The notes beneath the pieces were generated by a model. It made no database searches. It was not told the DNA's origin and saw only the letters and a list, made by a program, of their open reading frames with translations. A stretch of DNA of 64,000 nucleotides from an uncultured Pseudomonadales bacterium. Its GTDB lineage: Bacteria > Pseudomonadota > Gammaproteobacteria > Pseudomonadales > Azotimanducaceae. Positions 9,178-17,673 of the stretch are shown here, piece by piece. The translations under genes were made by a program, and so were the position numbers. Where the stretch lies: positions 2,774,132-2,838,131 of the forward strand of contig OY282519.1 of the NCBI GenBank assembly GCA_958296405.1, written 5' to 3'. Position 1 is the stretch's first letter, and every line of letters begins with the position of its first letter.

Positions 9178-10347
9178 TCAATCCCGGCGCAACGCCGCCG
9201 CCACCGCGATGGGGCTCGGATACCTGAAGATCACCAGGTAGATCGACGCCACCAGCGTGATGACTGTGGCCCCTTGCAGGACGTGGGCCGCGGCGGCATC
9301 CAATAGCCCGCCATGCATGGCCACCGCGGTCACCAGCAATGAGAACTCACTCGCTTGGCCGAGGCGGCAACCAACTTCCCAGGCCGTCTCGCGGGTCTCG
9401 CCCTGCCATGCCAGCAAGAAGCGAAACGTGAGCGGCTTGATCGCCAGCAACAATCCGCCGAGCACCAGAGCCGGCGCCATCACCTCAAGCAGCAACGCTG
9501 GGTTGATGGCGGCGCCAACGGAGAAGAAGAACAGGATGAGGAAGAAATCCCGCAGCGGGCGCAGCATTTCGGTGATGTATTGGGCGATGGGCGAGTTGGC
9601 GAGCGACACCCCCGCAATGATGGCGCCCACCTCAAATGACATGCCCGCCAGGTGGGCGACGCTTGCCACCGAAAGGCACCAGCCCACGGCAAGCAGGAAG
9701 ATGAACTCGCCGAACACATCGAACCGCTTGAGCAGCGGAATCACCACGAACTTGACGCCCGCGAACGCCGCGGCACCGACGGCCGGCAGGGCGATGGCCG
9801 CCTGCCCCAGATTGGCGAGGGAATTGCCGGCGCCCGGCGCAAAGCCCGCCAACAGGATGAGCGCGACGATGGCCAGCAAGTCTTGAATGAGCAGCAGGCT
9901 GATGACCACCTCGCCCGTGTGGCGGTGGTGCAGCACGGTGGTGGGCAAGAGCTTGATGCCGACGATGGTGCTGGAGAACATGCTGGCGATGCCGGCGATC
10001 AACGCCACCTGCGTGGAAAAGCCAAAGCCCTTGAGCGCGACGAAGCCCAAGGCGAAGAACGCGGCGGAACTGGCCAGCGCCGTGACGATGGAGGCGCCCG
10101 CCATGTTCTTCAGTTTGCTTGGCGGCAAATCCAAGCCGAGCAAGAACAACAGGAAGATGATGCCGATTTCGCCAATGTCTTGAATGAACGCCGCGTCTGG
10201 AATCCACCCCAAGGCATGGGGCCCCAGCACCACGCCGATGCCGATGTAGGCCACCAGCAGGGGCTGGCGCGTGTAGAGCGCCGCCGTCGCCAACACCGTG
10301 GCGCCGGCGAAGATCAGGAAAAACGATTCAATGACGCCGATTTGCAT
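9178..10347 (-). CDS. CPA2-family cation:proton antiporter (membrane domain only)
   Basis: The 389-residue protein is hydrophobic throughout, with about 11-12 predicted membrane helices. It carries CPA2 hallmarks: VAYIGIGVVLGPHALGW near the N-terminus, SMFSSTIVGIKLLP and LLIQDLLAIVAL. These match the KefB/KefC/YbaL exchanger core. The cytosolic RCK/TrkA-N domain that regulates Kef proteins is absent, since the protein ends about where the membrane domain does. It is probably a K+ or Na+/H+ exchanger; the ion cannot be inferred. It is convergent with acuI. Confidence 0.88.
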   Translation of the reverse strand: MQIGVIESFFLIFAGATVLATAALYTRQPLLVAYIGIGVVLGPHALGWIPDAAFIQDIGEIGIIFLLFLLGLDLPPSKLKNMAGASIVTALASSAAFFALGFVALKGFGFSTQVALIAGIASMFSSTIVGIKLLPTTVLHHRHTGEVVISLLLIQDLLAIVALILLAGFAPGAGNSLANLGQAAIALPAVGAAAFAGVKFVVIPLLKRFDVFGEFIFLLAVGWCLSVASVAHLAGMSFEVGAIIAGVSLANSPIAQYITEMLRPLRDFFLILFFFSVGAAINPALLLEVMAPALVLGGLLLAIKPLTFRFLLAWQGETRETAWEVGCRLGQASEFSLLVTAVAMHGGLLDAAAAHVLQGATVITLVASIYLVIFRYPSPIAVAAALRRD

Positions 10348-10395
10348 GGCGAGGCACGGTGAGCCGCGGCGGCGCGAGCCGTGCGCCGATGGGCG

Positions 10396-10908
10396 TCAGC
10401 CTACCCCTTCGGCGGCGTCTCGCGCTAGCCGCCGAAACGCTGGCAGCGGCGCCGTCGCAGACGCTTGGTAGTGGCCGGTGATGGCGCCCACGGCTTCAAT
10501 GGCGGCATGCGCCGCGCGGTCATCCGCCAGCACGAATGCATCGAAGCCGCAGCGGTGCAGGTAGGGCGCGAGGTCGGGGAGGATGTCGCCGAAGGCGCGC
10601 AACTCGCCGCCAAACCCATAGCGCGTGCGCAGGAGCGCCCCCAATGACAGGCCGCGTCCATCGGCGAACGCGGGGATGTGTATCGCGAGCAAGGGCAGGG
10701 CGGCGAGGGCTGCCGCGTTCGCCTCTGGGTCCGCATCGCCGGCCAGCCACACGCCCATGTCCGTTCGCGCCTTGAAGGCGGCGCCACCCTCCAGCCATGC
10801 GGCCAACGGCAGAATCGCGCGCTCCGGCACATGGGGGGGCGCAACCGGCGCCTCCAAGAGCGTCCAATCGTCACGGGCAACGCCCAAGTTCTTAACCAGC
10901 GTTGGCAT
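10396..10908 (-). CDS. DUF934 protein linked to sulfite reductase
   Basis: A 170-residue member of DUF934, found almost only beside sulfite/nitrite reductase genes in proteobacteria and thought to help assimilatory sulfate reduction; its biochemical role is unknown. Visible family features are the central block DGRGLSLGALLRTRYGF and FGDILPDLAPYLHRCGFDAF. The start codon lies within the last codons of cysI (17-base overlap), so the two are probably translationally coupled. A longer in-frame start at 10989 would lie deep inside cysI and is not used. cysH, often the next gene, is absent here. Confidence 0.88.
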   Translation of the reverse strand: MPTLVKNLGVARDDWTLLEAPVAPPHVPERAILPLAAWLEGGAAFKARTDMGVWLAGDADPEANAAALAALPLLAIHIPAFADGRGLSLGALLRTRYGFGGELRAFGDILPDLAPYLHRCGFDAFVLADDRAAHAAIEAVGAITGHYQASATAPLPAFRRLARDAAEGVG

Positions 10909-12550
10909 AGGCGCGCTGCCGGAACGGTTCGATGCCGATGCGCCGCACGCAGTGCAGGAACGGTTCGGCTTCGCGCCGCTCCTGCACAAAGACGTCGAGG
11001 ATGCCTTCGATCACGTCTGGCACTTCCTCGCGCCCAAAGGACGGGCCCAGAATCTTGCCCAGCGAGGCGTCGTCTCCGGCGTTCCCACCCAAGGACACCT
11101 GATAGAACTCGGCGCCCTTCTTGTCCACGCCGAGGATGCCGATGTGGCCGACATGGTGGTGCCCGCAGGCGTTCATGCAGCCGGAGATGTTGAGGTCGAT
11201 TTGGCCAAGGTCGTGCAGATAATCGCGGTCGTCAAAGCGACGTTGAATCGCTTCGGCGAGGGGGATGGACTTGGCATTGGCCAAGGAACAGTAGTCGCCG
11301 CCGGGGCAGCACACCATGTCCGTCAGCAGGCCCAAGTTGGCTGCCGCCAAGCCTTGCGCCGTGGCGCGTTCCCAAAGCTCTGGCAACTGCCCGAGCGGCA
11401 CATCGGGCAGGATGAAGTTCTGCTCGTGGCCGATGCGCACCTCGCCGTGTCCATAGGCGTCGGCCCAGTCTGCCACGGCGTCCATCTGCACATCGGTCAC
11501 GTCGCCGGGTGGAACGCCGGTGAGCTTGGTGGAGAGCGTGACGATGGCGTAGCCGGGCGCTCTGTGCGCCGCCACGTTGTTGCGCATCCACGCATTGAAG
11601 GCCGGCGATGCGAGGCGACGTTCGGCGAGGAGCGCGGTCGCGTCCGCTTGCTGGGCATAGGCAGGGGGTGCGAAATGCGCCTTGACGCGCTGGATTTCCG
11701 CCGCCGTCAAGGTGCCCGGCCCGTCCTGCAAGTGTGCCCACTCTGCGTCCACCCGTTCTTTGAGGCCGGGCAGGGTCATGGCGCGGGCGAGAATCTTGAT
11801 GCGCGCCTTGTATTTGTTGTCGCGGCGGCCATAGCGGTTGTAGATGCGCAGGATGGCTTCCAGATAGGTGAGCAGATGCTCCACCGCCAAGCCCTCGCGG
11901 ATGACGCCGCCGATGGCGGGGGTGCGACCCAAGCCGCCCCCCACGAGGAAATCGAACACGTCTTGGCCGGCAGCGTCGCGGCGCACCCGGATGCCGATGT
12001 CGTGGACTTGCGTTGCCGCGCGGTCTGCCGCGGCGCCGTTGAGGGCGATCTTGAACTTGCGCGGCAGCCAGTCGAACTCTGGATGCTGGCTCGACCATTG
12101 CCGCGTGATCTCGCAGTAGGGGCGCGGATCAACGGCTTCGTCCGCGGCGACGCCGGCGAACTGGTCCGTGGTGATGTTGCGGATGCAGCTGCCGCTCGTT
12201 TGGATGGCGTGCATCTCCACCGTTGCGAGGTCTGCCAGAATGTCTGGCACCGCCTCCAAGGTCGGCCAGTTGAACTGCACGTTCTGGCGCGTGGTGAGGT
12301 GGCCGTAGCCCTTGTCGTAGCGACGCGAGATGTCCGCCAACGCCCGCAACTGGGTGGCGGAGAGCGTCCCGTACGGCACCGCCACGCGCAGCATGGGCGC
12401 CAAACGCTGGATGTAGAGGCCGTTGCGCAGCCGCAACTGCTGGAATTGCTCGTCCGTCAACTCGCCGGCGAGATAACGCCGGGTTTGCTGCCGGTACTGC
12501 GCGACGCGCTCATCGATGAAGCGCTGGTCGAACTCGGTGTAACGGTACAT
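10892..12550 (-). CDS. cysI: Sulfite reductase (NADPH-type hemoprotein) / nitrite-sulfite reductase
   Basis: A 552-residue siroheme-[4Fe-4S] reductase catalysing six-electron reduction of sulfite to sulfide in cysteine synthesis. The two duplicated ferredoxin-like halves are visible, and the four cluster ligands are intact: CPGGDYC (C-x5-C) followed by CMNAC (C-x3-C). TSGSCIRNITTDQFAG and the arginine-rich substrate pocket are also present. The flavoprotein partner CysJ is not in the window; members linked to DUF934 commonly take electrons from ferredoxin-like donors. Transcription probably starts in the 12551-12698 gap, which contains no gene. Confidence 0.93.
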   Translation of the reverse strand: MYRYTEFDQRFIDERVAQYRQQTRRYLAGELTDEQFQQLRLRNGLYIQRLAPMLRVAVPYGTLSATQLRALADISRRYDKGYGHLTTRQNVQFNWPTLEAVPDILADLATVEMHAIQTSGSCIRNITTDQFAGVAADEAVDPRPYCEITRQWSSQHPEFDWLPRKFKIALNGAAADRAATQVHDIGIRVRRDAAGQDVFDFLVGGGLGRTPAIGGVIREGLAVEHLLTYLEAILRIYNRYGRRDNKYKARIKILARAMTLPGLKERVDAEWAHLQDGPGTLTAAEIQRVKAHFAPPAYAQQADATALLAERRLASPAFNAWMRNNVAAHRAPGYAIVTLSTKLTGVPPGDVTDVQMDAVADWADAYGHGEVRIGHEQNFILPDVPLGQLPELWERATAQGLAAANLGLLTDMVCCPGGDYCSLANAKSIPLAEAIQRRFDDRDYLHDLGQIDLNISGCMNACGHHHVGHIGILGVDKKGAEFYQVSLGGNAGDDASLGKILGPSFGREEVPDVIEGILDVFVQERREAEPFLHCVRRIGIEPFRQRAYANAG

Positions 12551-12698
12551 GGCTGCCTCAATGCCGCGCGCAACTTAGCAGGTCATCCGCGCTGCCGGAA
12601 CGAATTGTTTGCTCTATGCATGGAACCACGTTTTGACGCCGGGCACGGGCGCTCATGGCCTCGCGCGGTGGACGGGCGCCAGGCCTTTGCCGGTTGGC

Positions 12699-13097
12699 CT
12701 ATGCCGCCGAGCGGGCCGCGGCGATCACGCGAATCTCCACACGGGCGCCGGGCAGCGCCAGCGCTGTGATGCCGATGGCGGTCCACGCCGGCCAAGGCGC
12801 TTGCAGGAACTCGTCCTTCACCTTCATGAACGCGCCCATGTGGCTGGGCAGATCGACGTGATAGCTGGTGAGCTCCACGATGTCCTCGTAGCCGAGGCCG
12901 GCGGCGTCCAACACGCGGCCAATGGAGCGCCATGCGTTCCTGAACTCCTCTTTCGCATCCTCCGGGATCTTGCCGTCCGCGCCGGCGCCGATCTGGCCAG
13001 AGCACACCAACAGCCCGTTGGCGAGCACGCCCGGGGCGAAGTGGAAGTTGTCATAGGTGTTCCGGTCCGCATCGGTGAGGACGACGTCGCGTGGCAT
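12699..13097 (-). CDS. RidA-family (YjgF/YER057c) protein
   Basis: A 132-residue protein of the Rid family, trimeric enzymes that hydrolyse reactive enamine/imine intermediates released by PLP enzymes. Family features are [17 protein letters not shown], a long amphipathic helix, the segment [17 protein letters not shown], and [12 protein letters not shown] near the end, containing the Arg that binds the substrate carboxylate in RidA itself. The start at 13097 is chosen as [11 protein letters not shown]; in-frame codons further upstream overlap the divergent nfuA promoter. Subfamily (RidA versus Rid1-7) was not resolved. Confidence 0.88.
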   Translation of the reverse strand: MPRDVVLTDADRNTYDNFHFAPGVLANGLLVCSGQIGAGADGKIPEDAKEEFRNAWRSIGRVLDAAGLGYEDIVELTSYHVDLPSHMGAFMKVKDEFLQAPWPAWTAIGITALALPGARVEIRVIAAARSAA

Positions 13098-13225
13098 GGC
13101 GTGGCTCCGGCGGTGGCAAAGCATGGATGATACGCTGCCGGCGTCGTCGCATGGACAGTGCGCGTGCGTGGCGGCACCGCCTAGGCCGGCCAAAATGGAG
13201 TACGATGCCAACATCATGGTCAGGA

Positions 13226-13819
13226 ATGGCGGGGCAAGGCGTGGTTGACATCTCCGAAGCGGCGCAGGGCTACCTGCAGGAGCTCTTGGCCAAGCAAGAA
13301 CCGGGTTGCGGCGTGCGCATCTTCGTCGCGCAGCCGGGCACGCCCCATGCGGAGACCTGCATCGCCTACTGCCGCCCCGGCGAAGCCCACGAGGATGACG
13401 AGCCGGTGGACTATGGCAGCTTCACGGCCTACTTCGAGAAGCGCAGCGAGGCGTATCTCGTCGATGCCGCGGTGGATTTTCAGGAAGACCAGATGGGCGG
13501 CCAGCTCACCATCAAGGCGCCCAACGCCCGCACCCCGAACGTCGGCCCCGATTCGCCGCTCGAGGATCGGATCAACTATGTGCTCTACAACGAGATCAAC
13601 CCCGGGCTAGCGGCCCATGGCGGCATGGTGACGTTGGTGGAACTGGTGGACGGCGACACCGCGGTGCTGCAGTTCGGCGGCGGCTGCCAAGGCTGCGCCG
13701 CCGTGGACATCACGTTGAAGCAGGGGGTGGAACGGGCGCTGTTGGATCAACTGCCCGAGCTCGTGGCCATCAAGGACGCCACCGACCACACCGTCACCGA
13801 GCACGCCTACTATCGCTGA
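13226..13819 (+). CDS. nfuA: NfuA iron-sulfur cluster carrier
   Basis: NfuA receives 4Fe-4S clusters from the Isc/Suf machinery and delivers them to apo-enzymes. The 197-residue length fits E. coli NfuA (191). The N-terminal degenerate A-type domain (about residues 1-100) lacks the A-type cysteines, and the C-terminal Nfu domain has the cluster ligands in [15 protein letters not shown]. The ATG at 13226 is used; the frame is open upstream to 13091, but that extension is arginine-rich and unlike the family. TACGAT at 13201-13206 may be the -10. Clients in this window may include MoaA and ETF-QO. Confidence 0.94.
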   Translation: MAGQGVVDISEAAQGYLQELLAKQEPGCGVRIFVAQPGTPHAETCIAYCRPGEAHEDDEPVDYGSFTAYFEKRSEAYLVDAAVDFQEDQMGGQLTIKAPNARTPNVGPDSPLEDRINYVLYNEINPGLAAHGGMVTLVELVDGDTAVLQFGGGCQGCAAVDITLKQGVERALLDQLPELVAIKDATDHTVTEHAYYR

Positions 13820-13843
13820 AGGTGCTGGACGGCTGCTTGGCGC

Positions 13844-14920
13844 CTAGCCGGCGCGCTTGAGCTTCACCCGCGCCAACAGCGGCTCCGCCAGCCGCTCCGC
13901 GAGTTCCAGCAACAGCGCCTCGGTGTCCTCCCAGCCAATGCATGCATCGGTGATGGACACGCCGTAGTCCAGCGCGTCGCTCAACTGCTGATTGCCCTCG
14001 AACAGGTTGCTCTCGATCATCATGCCGATGATGGAGCCGTTGCCTTCGGCGATCTGGCTCGCCACCTCGCGCGCGACCGCCGGCTGGCGGCGATGGTCTT
14101 TCTCCGAGTTGGCGTGCGAGCAATCGACCATGATGTTGGGCGCGAGCCCCGCCGCTTGCAGGCTCGCCTCGCACTCGGCGATGGCGACGGCGTCGTAATT
14201 CGGCCCAGAGTGGCCGCCCCGCAGCACGATGTGGGCGAGCTCATTGCCGCGCGTGTGAATCACCGCCACCTGGCCGGACTGGTTGATGCCGAGGAAGCGG
14301 TGCGGCTTGGTGACGGAACGCAGGGCGTTGATGGCCACTTCCAAGCCGCCATCGGTGCCGTTCTTGAAACCCACCGCCGACGACAGCCCAGACGCCATCT
14401 CCCGATGCGTTTGCGATTCCGTGGTGCGGGCGCCGATGGCAGACCAAGCGATGAGGTCATGCAGGTACTGCGGCGCGATGGGGTCCAGCGCTTCCGTCGA
14501 GATCGGCAGGCCGACTTCGCCGACGTCGATGAGCAGGCGCCGCGCAATGTGGATGCCATCCTCGATGTGGAAGGAATCGTCGAGATACGGATCGTTGATG
14601 AGCCCCTTCCAACCCACGGTGGTGCGCGGCTTCTCGAAGTACGCCCGCATCACCACGAACAGGCTGTCCGCGGTGCGCTGCGCCAGTGCCTCCAAGCGGC
14701 GCGCATACTCTAGCGCGGCGTCCACGTCGTGGATGGAGCAGGGGCCTGCCACCACCAGCAGGCGATGGTCGCGCCGTTCAAGGATGTTGCGCACCACATG
14801 GCGGGCGGCGGCAATGCGCTCCGCCAGCGCATCGGGCACCGGCAGCGCTTCCTTCACGGAGTAGGGGGTTGGCAACACCTCGTTGGCCAGCACGTTAAGG
14901 TTCTCCGTCGGTCTGTGCAT
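13844..14920 (-). CDS. aroG: 3-deoxy-D-arabino-heptulosonate-7-phosphate synthase, class I (AroG/F/H type)
   Basis: This enzyme condenses phosphoenolpyruvate with erythrose 4-phosphate, the first step to Phe, Tyr and Trp. The 358-residue product carries the family landmarks LLVVAGPCSIHD, FEKPRTTVGWKGLI, GARTTESQTHREMASGL and MVDCSHANSEK, with metal and substrate ligands intact. The short N-terminus is where feedback inhibitors bind, so the isozyme class cannot be read directly. The start at 14920 follows a GGAGG ribosome site. An apparent leader-peptide attenuator precedes it (15086 to 14930), with Trp, Phe and Tyr codons, suggesting transcriptional control by aromatic amino acid supply. The symbol is family-level; aroF or aroH remain possible. 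Confidence 0.93.
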   Translation of the reverse strand: MHRPTENLNVLANEVLPTPYSVKEALPVPDALAERIAAARHVVRNILERRDHRLLVVAGPCSIHDVDAALEYARRLEALAQRTADSLFVVMRAYFEKPRTTVGWKGLINDPYLDDSFHIEDGIHIARRLLIDVGEVGLPISTEALDPIAPQYLHDLIAWSAIGARTTESQTHREMASGLSSAVGFKNGTDGGLEVAINALRSVTKPHRFLGINQSGQVAVIHTRGNELAHIVLRGGHSGPNYDAVAIAECEASLQAAGLAPNIMVDCSHANSEKDHRRQPAVAREVASQIAEGNGSIIGMMIESNLFEGNQQLSDALDYGVSITDACIGWEDTEALLLELAERLAEPLLARVKLKRAG

Positions 14921-14929
14921 ATGCCCTCC

Positions 14930-14969
14930 AAAACGAAAGAACCCCGATGGACGCTGCCTGTCGGGGTTC
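14930..14969 (-). terminator. Intrinsic terminator of an attenuator before the DAHP synthase
   Basis: In the transcript, GAACCCCGA (14969 to 14961) pairs perfectly with TCGGGGTTC (14947 to 14939) around a 13-base loop and is followed by TTTCGTTTT, a classic intrinsic terminator, placed 9 bases before the gene's start codon. Such a terminator inside a leader must be conditional. A competing hairpin is possible: GCTGCCT (14983 to 14977) with AGGCAGC (14959 to 14953), whose loop would sequester the terminator's 5' arm. A further upstream stem follows the leader stop codon (about 15016 to 14989). Confidence 0.75.
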
Positions 14970-15017
14970 CGGGAGGAGGCAGCTTGGTGCGCCCCTCGAT
15001 GAATCAAGCGAGGCGCT

Positions 15018-15086
15018 CTAACGCAGGCGATAGCCAAACCAAGAGCCCGACCAATCGGTTCGCAGCGAACCTTGGCCGGGCGACAT
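15018..15086 (-). CDS. Aromatic-amino-acid leader peptide (attenuator peptide)
   Basis: A 22-codon reading frame ends with TAG at 15020-15018, 98 bases before the DAHP synthase start. Near its end it encodes WSGSWFGY: two Trp, one Phe and one Tyr codon within eight codons, extreme enrichment for the three products of the pathway. A GAGG ribosome site lies 11 bases before the ATG at 15086; an in-frame ATG at 15113 would give 31 codons. The terminator described at 14969-14930 follows. This is the layout of ribosome-mediated attenuation: stalling at scarce aromatic tRNAs would favour the antiterminator. The peptide itself probably has no other function. Confidence 0.75.
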   Translation of the reverse strand: MSPGQGSLRTDWSGSWFGYRLR

Positions 15087-15214
15087 CACGCCAACTGCCT
15101 CGTTGAGCCTCATGCGCGGCATTGTGCTGCGTATTCTGGGAAAAATCAACAACTGCCGAACGCGGTGCGCGGAATGGTAAAGTTGATCGTCGTCCCGTCG
15201 CCATTGGAGCCACC

Positions 15215-15547
15215 GTGCGCATTGCCCGGCCCGTTGCCATTGCGTTCCTCTTGAGCCTCGCTGGCTGCCAGAGCTACACGGATCCCGACGCCGGGCGCAC
15301 GGTGGGCGAGGTGACGGATGACGCCAGCATCTTGATGCGCGTCAAGGGCGCGTTGCTGGCAGACCGCAAGGTGAGTGGGTTGCGCATCAACGTGGAGGTG
15401 CATCAAGGAGTCGTTGCGCTGCATGGCCGCGTGAAGAGCGAGGCACACCGGCTGCGGGCTTTGGGCATCGCCCGGGATGTCTCCGGCGTGGTTGAGGTGA
15501 AGGATCATCTTGAAACTGCCGGGGAGGCCACGAAAGAGCCGCGCTAA
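15215..15547 (+). CDS. BON-domain lipoprotein
   Basis: A 110-residue protein with a lipoprotein signal (hydrophobic AIAFLLSLAGC, lipidated Cys18) and a single BON domain at about residues 40-100 (AILMRVKGALL-like helix, then GVVALHGRVKSEAHRLRALGIARDVSGVVEV). BON domains bind phospholipid or other envelope partners; OsmY and DolP carry two, this protein one. The GTG at 15215 is chosen because it gives a clean signal peptide and has GGAG 6 bases upstream; there is no suitable ATG. It is divergent from the DAHP synthase leader and convergent with hemF. Confidence 0.8.
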   Translation: MRIARPVAIAFLLSLAGCQSYTDPDAGRTVGEVTDDASILMRVKGALLADRKVSGLRINVEVHQGVVALHGRVKSEAHRLRALGIARDVSGVVEVKDHLETAGEATKEPR

Positions 15548-15635
15548 GCGTGGTCGTTGAGCAATCGTCCGTACTGAATTGATTTCAGGCGTTTTTGAGA
15601 CGCCACTCCCCCTAACTGCTCAGTCCGCGTGACGC

Positions 15636-16592
15636 TCAAGGTTCGTCTGCACGGGAGAGCCAATCTCGGGGCGGCAGAAAGCGTTCCGCCAACTCCGCTT
15701 CAGGCGAACCGGGCGCGGGGCGCCAGCCGTAGCGCCACTGCGCTCTGGGCGGCAGCGATGCCAGCACGGATTCCACCCGCCGCCCGGACTGCAGGCCGTA
15801 GCGCGTGCCGCGGTCAATGGCGAGGTTGAACTCGGCGTAACGGCCGCGGCGCAGCAACATGAACGCTTCCTCGCGCTCGCCCCAAGGCATCGCCGCGCGG
15901 CGCTCGAAGATGGGCGCGTAGCCGCGCAGGAACGCGCTCCCCACGGCATCGACGAAGGCGAAGCTGGCGTCGAAGCCGCCGCGCGTCCAGTCGTCGAAGA
16001 AGATGCCCCCCACGCCGCGAGCTTCGCCGCGGTGCTTGAGGAAGAAGTAGTCGTCGCAGTTGCGCTTCAGTTCGGCGTGGAAGCCGCCATGCGCTTCGCA
16101 TGCGTCGCGCGCAACGCGGTGCCAATGCACCACATCCTCTTCGAACGGATAGTGGGGCGTGAGGTCGAAGCCGCCGCCAAAGTGCCAGGCTGGCACCTCA
16201 GGTGGGTGGGCGGGGACAGGGCGGGGAAGGGTGGCCGCGACGAGGAAAAACCGCAGGTTCATGTGCGCGGTGGGCACATACGGATTGCGCGGATGCACGA
16301 TCAACGAAAGGGCAACGGCTTGGAACGGCTGGCCGGCAAGATGCGGATTGCGCTCGGTGGCGGCGGCCGGCAAGGCCGCGCCGACGCTGTGGGTGAACAG
16401 CACCGCGGCCTTCTCGATGGCAGCGCCATCCTGCAGCACGCGCGGCCGCGACAGGCCGCCGCCAGGGGTTGCCAAATCCTCGCCGCTGAACCGCCGCGCG
16501 CCGTCAAGCCGCTCCAGCTCGCGGATGATGGCGGCTTGTCGCTTGAGGAAACAGCGCCGCACGGTGGCGACCCAAGCGGCTTCGTCCATCAT
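15636..16592 (-). CDS. hemF: Oxygen-dependent coproporphyrinogen III oxidase
   Basis: HemF performs the aerobic decarboxylation of coproporphyrinogen III to protoporphyrinogen IX in heme synthesis. The 318-residue protein shows GGGLSRPRVLQDGAAIEKA near the N-terminus, HPRNPYVPTAHMNLRFF, WHFGGGFDLTPHYPFEED and the conserved C-terminal segments ending ARFLPPRDW-like. The first motif is somewhat diverged from the usual GGGGSRVLQGG form, while the HPRNPYVPT block is intact. Its start lies 17 bases from a 110-bp block that is duplicated at 17674-17783, so hemF and the acyl-CoA dehydrogenase were once divergent neighbours. Confidence 0.94.
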   Translation of the reverse strand: MMDEAAWVATVRRCFLKRQAAIIRELERLDGARRFSGEDLATPGGGLSRPRVLQDGAAIEKAAVLFTHSVGAALPAAATERNPHLAGQPFQAVALSLIVHPRNPYVPTAHMNLRFFLVAATLPRPVPAHPPEVPAWHFGGGFDLTPHYPFEEDVVHWHRVARDACEAHGGFHAELKRNCDDYFFLKHRGEARGVGGIFFDDWTRGGFDASFAFVDAVGSAFLRGYAPIFERRAAMPWGEREEAFMLLRRGRYAEFNLAIDRGTRYGLQSGRRVESVLASLPPRAQWRYGWRPAPGSPEAELAERFLPPRDWLSRADEP

Positions 16593-16608
16593 GGCTATCC
16601 TCTAGGCC

Positions 16609-16718
16609 GCGACGCTTTGCCACGGGAGTGGAAGGCGGATTTTGCAGTATCCTGCGGCGAATTTGACGCGAGGCGGGAGGGCGCTTGGCCATGATCCACG
16701 ATGACGCTGCCGTGGCCG
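16609..16718. repeat. 110-bp direct repeat, left copy
   Basis: This block is identical to 17674-17783 except for one base (T at 16618, C at 17683), at a constant offset of 1065. It contains the upstream region of the acyl-CoA dehydrogenase gene plus its ATG (16691) and the first 28 coding bases, after which the two sequences diverge abruptly. The left copy is therefore a truncated 5' end of that gene. Confidence 0.93.
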
Positions 16719-16904
16719 CGGCGCACACCGTCGGAAGGCGCCGCAGAAGCGCCGCTGGCTGCACTCCCCCTCGAAGGCGGCCACGACTCCGAGCCGCCGT
16801 ACACCTCTGAGGGGTCCTGCCTTCGGGCGGGCCTGCCAAGGAGAAGGATCTGCGAAGCCGACCATGCGGCTCCCCCGGGGACGGGCACCGGGCCGCGGCC
16901 AGTT

Positions 16905-17480
16905 TCAACGCTCGCGCACTACCTCACCAACGAATTGCTCGATGGCTACTCTATCGTCCACAGCGGACCAGAGCTCGTTTGCATAGGTTGAACGGGGGCC
17001 ATGCACAAGCCAGACGCTCACGCCCTCTCCTTTCGCGGCCTCAACTGCAGGGAGCAGATCGCTATCTCCAGATACCACTGCGGCGTGTGTGATCCGGCTC
17101 TTGGCCGCTAGGAGCGCGATGTCCAATCCGATCATCAAGTCCACCCGCTTCTGCTGGAAGATCGGCCGTCCAGCGGAGTCTTCGCCTCGATGCATTAGCC
17201 GTCCTTGGCGCACGGTGTATCTCGGCAGACGCTCCAGAGCTGCGAAGAACCCGCGCTTCTGGCCGAACCGCCGCGCCTCGTCTTGGGTGGGCGGGTCGCT
17301 CTGATAGGGGAGGCAATCGTAGTGGTACGTTCGCAAGAGATCCACCGTGCCTTCCGTTCTAGTGCGGATGATCTCCGTGATCTTCGAACTGAGCTTCTCG
17401 TAGTCTATCCATAGACGAAAGTGGGCTTCGGCGATTTTCGCAACGTAGCCACCATCGATGTAAATGGCCAACCTCGCCAT
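16905..17480 (-). CDS. NYN-domain (LabA/DUF88-like) putative ribonuclease
   Basis: A 191-residue single-domain protein of the PIN-like NYN superfamily, which are metal-dependent RNases. Acidic residues at the expected places are Asp9 in YIDGGY, Asp114 and Asp120 in KRVDLMIGLD, and Asp139 and Asp141 in VSGDSDLLPAV. The start MARLAIYIDGG is typical. Related proteins act in RNA processing and some are toxins or defence effectors; which applies here is unknown. The gene is the sole cargo of a segment bracketed by a 110-bp duplication, suggesting horizontal gain. Codon choice looks less GC-biased than neighbouring genes. Confidence 0.88.
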   Translation of the reverse strand: MARLAIYIDGGYVAKIAEAHFRLWIDYEKLSSKITEIIRTRTEGTVDLLRTYHYDCLPYQSDPPTQDEARRFGQKRGFFAALERLPRYTVRQGRLMHRGEDSAGRPIFQQKRVDLMIGLDIALLAAKSRITHAAVVSGDSDLLPAVEAAKGEGVSVWLVHGPRSTYANELWSAVDDRVAIEQFVGEVVRER

Positions 17481-17599
17481 TGCTCGATAGCCTCGTCATG
17501 GGAAGGAACAAAGCAGGCGGCCATAAGCCGCCCTTATACGGAAACTGCCTGACATGCAGTGCCTATGGGCATCTGGACGCCAGGGGGCATTTGCGATCC

Positions 17600-17628
17600 A
17601 TTAGGCACCTACGCCCAAGACATGTCAA
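17600..17628 (-). promoter_or_regulatory. Possible promoter of the NYN gene
   Basis: On the minus strand a perfect TTGACA (17628-17623) is followed after 17 bases by CCTAAT (17605-17600), four of six matching the -10 consensus. It lies about 120 bases before the NYN start, leaving a leader that contains the GGCGGC/GCCGCC hairpin. Pattern evidence only. Confidence 0.4.
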
Positions 17629-17673
17629 CCCTGTGAACGAGCTCAGCAACGAGCTCAGCACCTTCTGGACGGT

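Larger units (their letters stand above)
16719..17673. mobile_element. 955-bp inserted segment carrying a NYN nuclease gene
   Basis: This segment lies between the two copies of the 110-bp repeat, so it appears to have been inserted between hemF and the acyl-CoA dehydrogenase gene. Its only clear gene is the NYN protein. The left 186 bases (16719-16904) hold no gene, but several GC-rich inverted stretches. The right 193 bases (17481-17673) hold a possible promoter, a GGCGGC/GCCGCC hairpin at 17516-17532, and a short tandem duplication AACGAGCTCAGC near 17648. There is no transposase or integrase, and the long direct repeat is not a normal transposon target duplication, so the mechanism is unknown. 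Confidence 0.6.

Noticed and set aside
10625-12769. 714-codon open frame on the plus strand across cysI and its neighbours
   Set aside because: It is antisense to the well-supported DUF934 and cysI genes, and the product shows no family features. Long antisense frames are common in GC-rich DNA with few stop codons.
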